64,000 nt of DNA, taken from positions 2,528,501 through 2,592,500 of the forward strand of contig NZ_CP019701.2 of the NCBI RefSeq assembly GCF_002005205.3. The letters run 5' to 3'. Within the stretch, counting starts at the first letter, position 1. Each line of letters begins with the position of its first letter. Source of the stretch: Rhizobium rhizogenes. GTDB taxonomy: Bacteria; Pseudomonadota; Alphaproteobacteria; Rhizobiales; Rhizobiaceae. The translations under genes and the position numbers were made by a program. Under the pieces are notes generated by a model, which saw only the letters and a program-made list of their open reading frames with translations, made no database searches and was not told where the DNA came from. Below are positions 45,370 to 53,237 of the stretch, piece after piece.

Positions 45370-48300
45370 TTACTTCTTCAGCTGCTCCTTGAGAGCAGCG
45401 AGCTTTGCGAAAGGCGAATCCGGATCGATCGGCTTCTCCTTGCGCGGCGGCTTGGCTTCGAAACGCTGCTGGCCCTGCGGCTTTCCGCCGCGGTCATTGC
45501 GTTCCGGCCGGTCCTTGCGCTCGCCGCGATCATGACGGTCGTTGTTGCGGTTGTTGCCCCGATCAGGACGACCGCCATCACGCTTGCGTTCACCGTCACC
45601 ACCGCGATTGGCGGCGTCGCGATTTGCGCCGTCACGATTGTCGCGACGGCCTTCGCCACGACGCTCGCCCTGCTCGCGCGCTCCCTGTTCGCGGCCATGA
45701 CCACGATTACCGGGACGGCGGTTTTCGCCGCGCTGGTTTTCGTTGCGGCCACCCGGACGCCACAGAAGAACAGGCTTCGGCTCAGCGGCCTCAGCCCCTT
45801 CCACGGGGGTGGTTTCGTTTGCGGCAACCGCTTCACCGGCAGCTTCCGTGACCGGTGCTTCAGCAGCTTCGCCTTCCGCAACAGCGACCGTCTCGGACGC
45901 CTGTTCTTCGGAAGCCGGCTCGTCCTGCTCGGTCTCCGCGCTTTCTTCTTCCGCTGTCACAGCGTCCGTCGGAGCAGCGGCACCGGCCTGGCTGGCGAGG
46001 AAGGCCTGCGCCTCTTCCGCCGTCACCTGATCGGCACGGTAGCCGAGGCCCTTGAGAATTTCTTCCATGTCGTCGAGCGTCGCACCGAGAATGGAAAGCA
46101 TGGCGGTCGTCGTCGTAAAGCGACGGCCATCATAAGCACCTTCCGGGCGCGGCTGCTGGCCGGGCTTCCACTGCAGCAGCGGACGGATGAGATCGGCCAG
46201 ACGCTCGAGAATATCGATGCGCACGGCGCGCTTTCCAAGGAAACGGAAACCGGCAAGCTTGTAGAACATGCGCTCGAAGCTGGCATCCGTCACCACCGAG
46301 GTGCGGCCAGCGGCCAGCACCGGAATGAGATCGCCATAACCCGGCTTGCCGAGGCCGTCATTCTTCAGCGCCCAGAGCAGCGTCACAAGCTCCGCCGGAG
46401 CAGGCTTCAGCAGCGCCGGCAGGAAGACGTGATAGGCGCCGAAACGAACGCCGTAACGACGCATGGAGGCACGTGCGTCCTGATCCAGCGACTTTACGTC
46501 TTCCGTGACATCACGGCGGAACAATACACCAAGATTTTCCACCAGCTGGAACGCCAGCCCCTTCGCCAGACCCTGAAGGTCCTCAGCGCGTGAAATATCG
46601 TCCAGCGGCTTCAGCACGGTCGCAATCTGGTGATTGACGAAACGTTCGACGCGCGCCAGCGCATGATCACGGGCATTGCCGCTCAACTGCTCGTCGGCCA
46701 GCAGGATCACCCGCGGCTTCATGATGTTGTCGCCGGCCGAGAGGCGGGCAACCGGTTCGCCCAGCCAGCGAACCATACCATCGGAGCTCAAAGCGAGATC
46801 GCCGTTGCCACTGGCATGCAGGCGCGCGGCACGCGCCTCGAATTCTAGCGCCAGCGCCTTCTGCGACGCAGCCTGCACGGCCTTCTGATCCGGCCCTTCC
46901 ATTCCCGACACCGGCGTGAACCGGAATCCGGCCAACTGACCGACGTGATGGCCTTCTACGAAGACATCACCATTTACACTGATTTCAGCTTCAAGCATCG
47001 CATTCTCTCTCAGGCGCCTCATGAGCACAGATGTCCTGCGATCAACAAAGCGTTTCGTCAACCTTTCATGTAGCGCATCGGACAATCGATCCTCGATTTC
47101 CCGCGTCTTTTCTTGCCAGTGTGTCGGATCGGCAAGCCATCCTGGGCGGTTCGATACATAAGTCCATGTTCTGATCTGCGCAATCCTCGCAGACAAGGTA
47201 TCGATCTCTCCATCCGTCCGGTCGGCGCGACGCACCTGTTCGGCCATGAAATCCTCGTTCACCGCACCGCGCTTGACGAGATCGAAATAAAGCGTCGAGA
47301 TCAGGTCGGCGTGCTGGGCAGGCGCGATGCGTCGATAATCGGGCAGCGCGCAGGCCTCCCAGAGCTTTTCCACCCGCGCCTCCGTCGTCGTCACGTCGAT
47401 GATCTCGGGATAACGCGACAGATATTCCAGCGCCTGCTGGTCGATGGCCGGCAAGGCCCTCGAAAGCCCCTGGATCGTCGGCGCGGCATCAAGGCTCACG
47501 CGCAGATTGGCGATGGAGGAAAAATCGAAGTTTTTCGTCCGCCACTGCAGCACCTTCACCGCATCGAACTGATGGGTTTCGATGCGCTCCACCAGCTCGT
47601 CATCGAACGGATCGACGCGCCCCGTGACACCGAATGTGCCATCGCGAAGATGACGGCCGGCACGGCCGGCAATCTGGCCGATTTCACCCGGATTGAGATT
47701 GCGGAACTGGTAACCGTCGAACTTGCGGTCCTGCGCGAAGGCGACATGATCGACATCGAGGTTGAGGCCCATGCCGATGGCATCCGTCGCGACAAGATAT
47801 TCCACGTCGCCCGACTGGTAGAGCCCGACCTGCGCATTGCGCGTACGCGGCGAAAGCGCCCCCAGCACCACGGCCGCACCGCCGCGCTGGCGGCGCACCA
47901 GTTCGGCGATGGCATAGACCTCGTCGGCGGAAAAGGCGACGATTGCGGTGCGCTGCGGCAGGCGGGTAATCTTCTTCTGGCCAGCGTAAAAAAGCTGCGA
48001 CAGGCGCGGCCGCTCCACCACGGTAATTCCCGGCAGCAGCTTTTCGAGGATGGGTCGCATCGTGCCGGCACCGAGAAGCAACGTTTCCTCCCGCCCACGC
48101 AGATGCAGCACCCGGTCGGTGAAGATGTGGCCCCGCTCAAGATCGCCGGCCAGCTGCACCTCGTCGATCGCGACGAAGGCGGCGGTCGTCTCGCGCGGCA
48201 TGGCTTCCACGGTACAGACGGAATATTTGGCTTTGGGTGGCGCGATTTTTTCTTCGCCCGTAATCAGCGCCACATTCGGCGCCCCCACCTTTTCAACCAG

Positions 48301-48447
48301 ACGGGTATAGACTTCGCGCGCCAGAAGGCGCAGCGGCAGGCCGATAACACCGCTGCCATGCGCGACCATCCGCTCGATCGCGTAATGGGTCTTGCCGGTA
48401 TTGGTAGGGCCGAGAACGGCCGTGACACCGCGGCCGCTCAGGATCAT
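45370..48447 (-). CDS. Suv3-like DEAD/H-box RNA helicase with Arg/Gly/Asn-rich tail
   Basis: About 1025 aa. The N-terminal superfamily 2 helicase core has Walker A LGPTNTGKTHYAIERM, motif II AIDEVQLAGD, TDAIGMGLNLDVD and GQIAGRAGRH, the set seen in mitochondrial Suv3 and its alphaproteobacterial relatives. A long helical middle region follows, then an acidic Ala/Glu stretch (about residues 850-900). The last 120 or so residues are disordered and rich in R, G, N and D (GGRNENQRGENRRPGNRG and similar). The tail resembles RGG boxes and degradosome-helicase tails. The ATG at 48447 is used; a TTG at 48462 is possible; neither has a clear Shine-Dalgarno. It is cotranscribed with the S4-domain gene. 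A role in RNA decay or ribosome assembly is inferred. Confidence 0.88.
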   Translation of the reverse strand: MILSGRGVTAVLGPTNTGKTHYAIERMVAHGSGVIGLPLRLLAREVYTRLVEKVGAPNVALITGEEKIAPPKAKYSVCTVEAMPRETTAAFVAIDEVQLAGDLERGHIFTDRVLHLRGREETLLLGAGTMRPILEKLLPGITVVERPRLSQLFYAGQKKITRLPQRTAIVAFSADEVYAIAELVRRQRGGAAVVLGALSPRTRNAQVGLYQSGDVEYLVATDAIGMGLNLDVDHVAFAQDRKFDGYQFRNLNPGEIGQIAGRAGRHLRDGTFGVTGRVDPFDDELVERIETHQFDAVKVLQWRTKNFDFSSIANLRVSLDAAPTIQGLSRALPAIDQQALEYLSRYPEIIDVTTTEARVEKLWEACALPDYRRIAPAQHADLISTLYFDLVKRGAVNEDFMAEQVRRADRTDGEIDTLSARIAQIRTWTYVSNRPGWLADPTHWQEKTREIEDRLSDALHERLTKRFVDRRTSVLMRRLRENAMLEAEISVNGDVFVEGHHVGQLAGFRFTPVSGMEGPDQKAVQAASQKALALEFEARAARLHASGNGDLALSSDGMVRWLGEPVARLSAGDNIMKPRVILLADEQLSGNARDHALARVERFVNHQIATVLKPLDDISRAEDLQGLAKGLAFQLVENLGVLFRRDVTEDVKSLDQDARASMRRYGVRFGAYHVFLPALLKPAPAELVTLLWALKNDGLGKPGYGDLIPVLAAGRTSVVTDASFERMFYKLAGFRFLGKRAVRIDILERLADLIRPLLQWKPGQQPRPEGAYDGRRFTTTTAMLSILGATLDDMEEILKGLGYRADQVTAEEAQAFLASQAGAAAPTDAVTAEEESAETEQDEPASEEQASETVAVAEGEAAEAPVTEAAGEAVAANETTPVEGAEAAEPKPVLLWRPGGRNENQRGENRRPGNRGHGREQGAREQGERRGEGRRDNRDGANRDAANRGGDGERKRDGGRPDRGNNRNNDRHDRGERKDRPERNDRGGKPQGQQRFEAKPPRKEKPIDPDSPFAKLAALKEQLKK

Positions 48448-48462
48448 GGGGCGAAAATTCAA

Positions 48463-48905
48463 CGTACTATCCGCGAATCGACTTTATCTGCTTGCCGTGC
48501 CCGCCCACCATCATGAACGCGATCACGCGCACCACACATGGCAACGCCCGCCGACAAAGGCAATAGGCCTCGCCCGTAAAGTGGCGACGGGTCAATTCGC
48601 AGGCGAATTTTCCATTCAGATTCAGCGACTTGATGGCCAAAAAAGAAGCCGGCGAAAATGGAATCGATTCGGCTGCGGAACAGTTTGCGAACGAATCGAA
48701 TACGAATCGCTGACTCGCCCGGATTCAGCTTTTGTTCTCCGCAATATCTGGTTGGAGAATTCACGCCCCATACAAGATTGTGAATCCGGATAAGTCCTTG
48801 CCCGGATTCAGCTTTCCATGACCGGCGAAAGACAGAAAACACCGCAACTGCCTGTCAAGCGGCAATTGCAGATGGACCTGCTTGCCCCTCGGCGAATGGT
48901 TCAGT
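48463..48905. other. 443-bp intergenic region with a dense GANTC cluster and short repeats
   Basis: No credible gene is seen. Ten GANTC sites (the CcrM methylation target) begin at 48475, 48619, 48661, 48666, 48693, 48704, 48712, 48722, 48782 and 48805; eight of them fall within 149 bp. GCCCGGATTCAGCTTT is repeated at 48717 and 48800, and the second copy pairs with TGAATCCGG at 48781 to form a 9-bp stem. The segment should hold the helicase promoter. Confidence 0.65.
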
Positions 48906-50120
48906 TCAAAGCGCCTCGCCAGCCAGCAAGCGCGGCGCATTCGAATCCGTCGTACCGGCGGCCTGACCGATGAAATAGGATTTGAGACCCGGCAAACGAT
49001 CCACCACGCCCAGACCGAAATCACGCATGATGCGGATGGGGCCGACATCGTTGGAGAAAAGCCGGTTCAGCACATCGGTCGTCACACCCATCCGCAACGT
49101 GTCGAAACGCCGCCAGGACTGGTAGCGCTCCAGAACGTTGAGGGAGCCGATATCAAGACCGAGGCGATCGGCCTCGACCACGGTTTCGGCAAGCGCCGCC
49201 ACGTCCTTGAAGCCGAGATTGAGGCCCTGCCCCGAAATCGGGTGAATACCGTGCGCCGCGTCACCCGCAAGCGCGAACCGCGGCGCGACGAAGGAACGCG
49301 CAAGCGTCAGACCCAGCGGAAAGGCACGGCGCGGACCGACGGGACGGATAGAACCGAGTTTGTGGCCGAAGCGGCGTTCGAGTTCCTCCTCGAACACCAG
49401 ATCGTCGGAAGCCACCAGCCTGTCGGCATCGGCCTTGCGTTCCGTCCACACGAGCGACGACCGGTTCCCCTTCAGCGGCAGGATGGCAAAAGGTCCTGAC
49501 GGCAGGAAATGCTCCTCCGCACAGCCTTCATGCGGCCGCTCATGTTCGACAGTGGTGACGATGCCGGACTGGTCGTAATCCCAGCGCACGGTCTTGATGC
49601 CGGCCATATCTCTCAGCGCCGAGCGAACCCCGTCGCAGGCGACGAGCAATCGGGCTTCAAGCGACGACCCGTCGGAAAGGCTGATGGCCGTCGATTGCGC
49701 GCCGGCGGTAAAGCCGGAAACACTGAGGCCGTGGCGGATTTCGATGCCGAGGCGATCACACAGGCCTCTCAGCGCCCCGACCATCGCGACATTCGGGACC
49801 ATATGGGCAAATGGCCTCCCCTCCTCCACCGCGCCATCGAAGGTCAGAAACACCGGTCGAACCGGATCGGCGGTTTTCGAATCGGTAACGATCATCCTGT
49901 GGATCGGCTGCGCTTCAGGCTCGATCTCGTTCCATATGCCGAAAACATCAAGCATGCGCGTGGCAGCCGCGATGATGGCCGAAGCGCGAACATCCTTCTT
50001 CCAGACATCCTCAGGGGCGGCCTCGATCACCTGCACATTGAGGTGCCTGGCCGCCTGCTTAATTGCGACAGCAACGGAAAGACCGACATATCCGCCGCCT
50101 GCCACCACCACGTCCAGCAT
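48906..50120 (-). CDS. Ubiquinone biosynthesis FAD-dependent hydroxylase (UbiH/UbiF/VisC family)
   Basis: A 404-aa flavoprotein monooxygenase. The N-terminal FAD motif is LDVVVAGGGYVGLSVAVAI, the middle DG motif is LLVACDGVRSALRDM, and the C-terminal GDAAHGIHPISGQGLNLGFKD is the GD/ribose motif with the family HP..GQG signature. These enzymes hydroxylate the ubiquinone ring; which position cannot be told (UbiH, UbiF, UbiL-type specificities differ little in motif). The ATG at 50120 follows GAGGAGAAG, so I discard the 17-codon upstream extension. Divergent from tesB with 86 bp between starts. Confidence 0.91.
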   Translation of the reverse strand: MLDVVVAGGGYVGLSVAVAIKQAARHLNVQVIEAAPEDVWKKDVRASAIIAAATRMLDVFGIWNEIEPEAQPIHRMIVTDSKTADPVRPVFLTFDGAVEEGRPFAHMVPNVAMVGALRGLCDRLGIEIRHGLSVSGFTAGAQSTAISLSDGSSLEARLLVACDGVRSALRDMAGIKTVRWDYDQSGIVTTVEHERPHEGCAEEHFLPSGPFAILPLKGNRSSLVWTERKADADRLVASDDLVFEEELERRFGHKLGSIRPVGPRRAFPLGLTLARSFVAPRFALAGDAAHGIHPISGQGLNLGFKDVAALAETVVEADRLGLDIGSLNVLERYQSWRRFDTLRMGVTTDVLNRLFSNDVGPIRIMRDFGLGVVDRLPGLKSYFIGQAAGTTDSNAPRLLAGEAL

Positions 50121-50206
50121 CGCGCTTCTCCTCAAATCTTGTGCACGCATCATCAGCGCACTATAGACCATGTGACGTCTTCCTACAGCCGGAGCAGGCC
50201 GAAAAA

Positions 50207-51091
50207 ATGTCGCATCCCTCGCAAACGTCAGACCCGATGGTCAATCTCATCGCCACGCTCGATCTCGAGAAGCTGGAAGAGAACCTGTTTCGCGGCGAAA
50301 GCCCGCAAATCGGCTGGCAGCGGGTTTTCGGCGGCCAGGTCATCGCGCAGGCCCTGATTGCGGCACAAAGAACGGTGGATGACAATCGCCTCGTCCATTC
50401 GCTGCATTCCTATTTCATGCGCCCCGGCGATCCGCTGGTGCCCATCGTCTACCAGGTGGAGCGTATCCGCGACGGCGCAAGCTTCTGTACCCGCCGCGTG
50501 GTCGCCATCCAGCACGGCAAGGCGATTTTTTCCATGTCGGCGTCGTTTCAGATCTTCGAAGACGGGTTTGACCATCAGATAAAGATGCCCGACGTGACGC
50601 CACCGGAAAAACTGATGAGCGAGGAACAGATGCAGGCAGCCTTTCTCGCCAAGGCACCCGCCTCGATCCGGAACTACTGGAGCAACAAACGTCCGATCGA
50701 AATCAGGCCGGTTTCGCTGACCCACTATATCTCGAAGGAAAAGCTGGAACCGCAACAGGACATCTGGGTCCGCGCCGTCGGCGACGTGCCTGACAATCCG
50801 CGCCTGCAATCGGCCATTCTCGCCTATCTCTCGGATATGACCCTGCTCGACACCTCGCTTTATGCCCACGGCACGACGATCTTCGATCCGTCCATTCAGG
50901 TGGCGAGCCTCGATCATGCCATGTGGTTCCACCGGCCCTGCCGGCTGGACGACTGGCTGCTCTACACGCAGGACAGCCCCAGCGCCTCGGGTGCCCGCGG
51001 TTTGACCCGTGGCAATATTTTCACCAGGCAGGGTGAATTGGTCGCCTCCGTGGCACAGGAAGGTTTGATCCGCAAAAGGGCAAATGATTAA
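50207..51091 (+). CDS. tesB: Acyl-CoA thioesterase II
   Basis: A 294-aa double-hotdog thioesterase that hydrolyses medium and long acyl-CoA. Motifs are the N-terminal ENLFRGESPQIGWQRVFGGQ, AYLSDMTLLDTSL with the catalytic Asp, and SLDHAMWFHRP together with the C-terminal VASVAQEGLIR supplying the Gln. The ATG at 50207 begins MSHPSQTSDPMVNL. The longer open frame upstream overlaps the ubiquinone hydroxylase gene and is ignored. Confidence 0.95.
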   Translation: MSHPSQTSDPMVNLIATLDLEKLEENLFRGESPQIGWQRVFGGQVIAQALIAAQRTVDDNRLVHSLHSYFMRPGDPLVPIVYQVERIRDGASFCTRRVVAIQHGKAIFSMSASFQIFEDGFDHQIKMPDVTPPEKLMSEEQMQAAFLAKAPASIRNYWSNKRPIEIRPVSLTHYISKEKLEPQQDIWVRAVGDVPDNPRLQSAILAYLSDMTLLDTSLYAHGTTIFDPSIQVASLDHAMWFHRPCRLDDWLLYTQDSPSASGARGLTRGNIFTRQGELVASVAQEGLIRKRAND

Positions 51092-51095
51092 ATAA

Positions 51096-51117
51096 TGCGC
51101 TTTTTTGAAAAATCGCA
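51096..51117. promoter_or_regulatory. Inverted repeat upstream of the glnK promoter, possible enhancer site
   Basis: TGCGCTTTTTT and GAAAAATCGCA are inverted repeats matching at 9 of 11 pairs, about 100 bp upstream of the -24 element. The position suits an NtrC-type enhancer, but spacing differs from the classical TGCAC-N7-GTGCA site, so the assignment is weak. Confidence 0.3.
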
Positions 51118-51214
51118 CATTTAATAGACGAAAATTACGCGCATCCGTGCCCGTTTTTCAGACGCTCGTCATATAAATTTTATATTTCAATACGTTAGAA
51201 GAACCATCCAAAAC

Positions 51215-51230
51215 TGGCACGCCCTTTGAA
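51215..51230 (+). promoter_or_regulatory. Sigma-54 (RpoN) promoter of glnK-amtB
   Basis: TGGCACG-CCCT-TTGAA matches the -24/-12 consensus TGGCACG-N4-TTGCA at all but one position, with correct 10-bp GG-to-GA spacing. It lies 87 bp before the glnK start codon. It implies nitrogen-limitation control by NtrC. Confidence 0.85.
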
Positions 51231-51256
51231 TGTATGTCCGCAGTCGCTGTTACTGA

Positions 51257-51655
<399 letters not shown>

Positions 51656-51684
51656 AGCACGGCTGACAGGGGAGTTTTCTCGCT

Positions 51685-53031
51685 ATGCAATTCAACAAGT
51701 TTTCAACACTCGGCAAGCTGGGCGCCGGTATGGCAGCCCTGATGGCCCCGGCCATCGCCTTTGCCCAGGATGCCGCGCCGGCAGCAGCAGCGGCACCCGT
51801 TCCGGAAAAGGCCGACACAGCCTTCATGTATGTCGCGACGATCCTCGTGCTGTTCATGATCATTCCCGGTCTGGCGCTGTTTTACGGCGGCCTTGTCCGC
51901 ACCAAGAACATGCTCTCCGTCCTCATGCAGTGCACGGTCGTTGCCGCAGTCATGATGCTCGTCTGGGTGATCTACGGTTACTCCTTCGCCTTCGGCGGTA
52001 GCACCGGTCCCTATTTCGGCGGCTTCGGCAAGCTGTTCCTGTCGGGCGTTTCGCTTGATAGCACCTCGGCAACCTTCTCTGAAGGCGTGGTGATCTACGA
52101 ATACACCTTCATCGCCTTCCAGATGACCTTTGCAGCCATCACACCGGCGCTGATCGTTGGCGCCTTTGCGGAACGCGTCAAGTTCTCCGCCGTCATCCTC
52201 TTCACCATCCTGTGGGCCACCTTCGTCTACTTCCCGATTGCACACATGGTCTGGGACGCAAACGGCCTGATCTTCGGCATGGGCGCTCTCGACTTCGCCG
52301 GCGGCACGGTCGTTCACATCAATGCCGGTATCGCAGGTCTGATCGGCGCGATCATGGTCGGCAAGCGCACCGGCTTCGGCAAGGACATGATGGCACCCCA
52401 TTCCATGACGCTGACGCTGGTCGGCGCAGCCATGCTGTGGTTCGGCTGGTTCGGCTTCAACGCCGGCTCCAACCTCGAAGCATCTGGTGGTGCGGTTCTC
52501 GCAACCATGAACACCTTCCTCGCAACCGCAGCCGCCATCGTTTCCTGGTCGCTGGTTGAAAGCTTCACCCGCGGCAAGGCCTCCATGCTGGGCGCCGCTT
52601 CGGGCATGATCGCCGGCCTCGTCGCCGTCACGCCCGCCGCCGGCTCCGTCGGCCCCATGGGCGCGATCGTTCTCGGCCTCATCGTTTCGCCGATCTGCTA
52701 CTTCTTCGTCTCCGTGGTGAAGAACAAGTTCGGTTATGACGACACGGCCGACGTCTTCGGCGTCCACGGCATTGGCGGCATCATCGGCGCTCTCGGCACC
52801 GGCATCTTCACCTCTCCGCTGCTCGGCGGCACCGGCAAGGAAGACTTCTCCATCGCCTCGCAGGTCTGGACGCAGTTCGTCGCCGTCGCCATCACCATCG
52901 TCTGGTGCGCCATCGTCTCGGCAATCCTCTACAAGATCGTCGACGTGATCGTTGGCCTCCGGGTACCGGTCGAAGCCGAACGCGAAGGTCTCGACCTCGC
53001 AACCCACGGCGAAGCCGCCTACCACTCCTGA
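51685..53031 (+). CDS. amtB: Ammonium transporter AmtB
   Basis: A 448-aa Amt-family channel. A cleavable signal peptide ends at AIAFAQ|D, followed by 11 helices. The twin pore histidines lie in GGTVVHINAGIAGL and VFGVHGIGGIIGA; the family motif FVYFPIAHMVW is present. The ribosome-binding site GGGGAG precedes the ATG at 51685. Cotranscribed with glnK, whose product blocks the channel when nitrogen is abundant. Followed by a terminator. Confidence 0.97.
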   Translation: MQFNKFSTLGKLGAGMAALMAPAIAFAQDAAPAAAAAPVPEKADTAFMYVATILVLFMIIPGLALFYGGLVRTKNMLSVLMQCTVVAAVMMLVWVIYGYSFAFGGSTGPYFGGFGKLFLSGVSLDSTSATFSEGVVIYEYTFIAFQMTFAAITPALIVGAFAERVKFSAVILFTILWATFVYFPIAHMVWDANGLIFGMGALDFAGGTVVHINAGIAGLIGAIMVGKRTGFGKDMMAPHSMTLTLVGAAMLWFGWFGFNAGSNLEASGGAVLATMNTFLATAAAIVSWSLVESFTRGKASMLGAASGMIAGLVAVTPAAGSVGPMGAIVLGLIVSPICYFFVSVVKNKFGYDDTADVFGVHGIGGIIGALGTGIFTSPLLGGTGKEDFSIASQVWTQFVAVAITIVWCAIVSAILYKIVDVIVGLRVPVEAEREGLDLATHGEAAYHS

Positions 53032-53065
53032 TGCCAGGGAAAAGGGGTTCTCCATCCCCTCTCCC

Positions 53066-53097
53066 AAAAGAAGGCCCGCTTCGGCGGGCCTTTTCTT
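53066..53097 (+). terminator. Intrinsic terminator after amtB
   Basis: AAAAGAAGGCCCGC/GCGGGCCTTTTCTTT with a TTCG tetraloop, 34 bp beyond the amtB stop. Confidence 0.92.
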
Positions 53098-53135
53098 TGC
53101 CGCAAATTCGCGGATGACGTCAAAAACCCGCATGG

Positions 53136-53150
53136 TTAACACGACATTAA
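53136..53150 (+). promoter_or_regulatory. Perfect CtrA box upstream of ftsK
   Basis: TTAA-CACGACA-TTAA followed by C matches the CtrA consensus TTAA-N7-TTAA(C) exactly. It lies 102 bp before the chosen ftsK start. CtrA control of division genes is established in Caulobacter and rhizobia; binding here is inferred. Confidence 0.65.
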
Positions 53151-53237
53151 CCAGCCAGCGGTTAGTTTTCCCTGTCAATCCGGGATCAGATCACCTGCCG
53201 GATCTTGCCGAAACCAAAAAACGATGGGTTCAGGGAC

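Noticed and set aside
48459-48842. 127-codon minus-strand frame in the GANTC-rich gap
   Set aside because: Composition is not protein-like and the frame overlaps the helicase start region.
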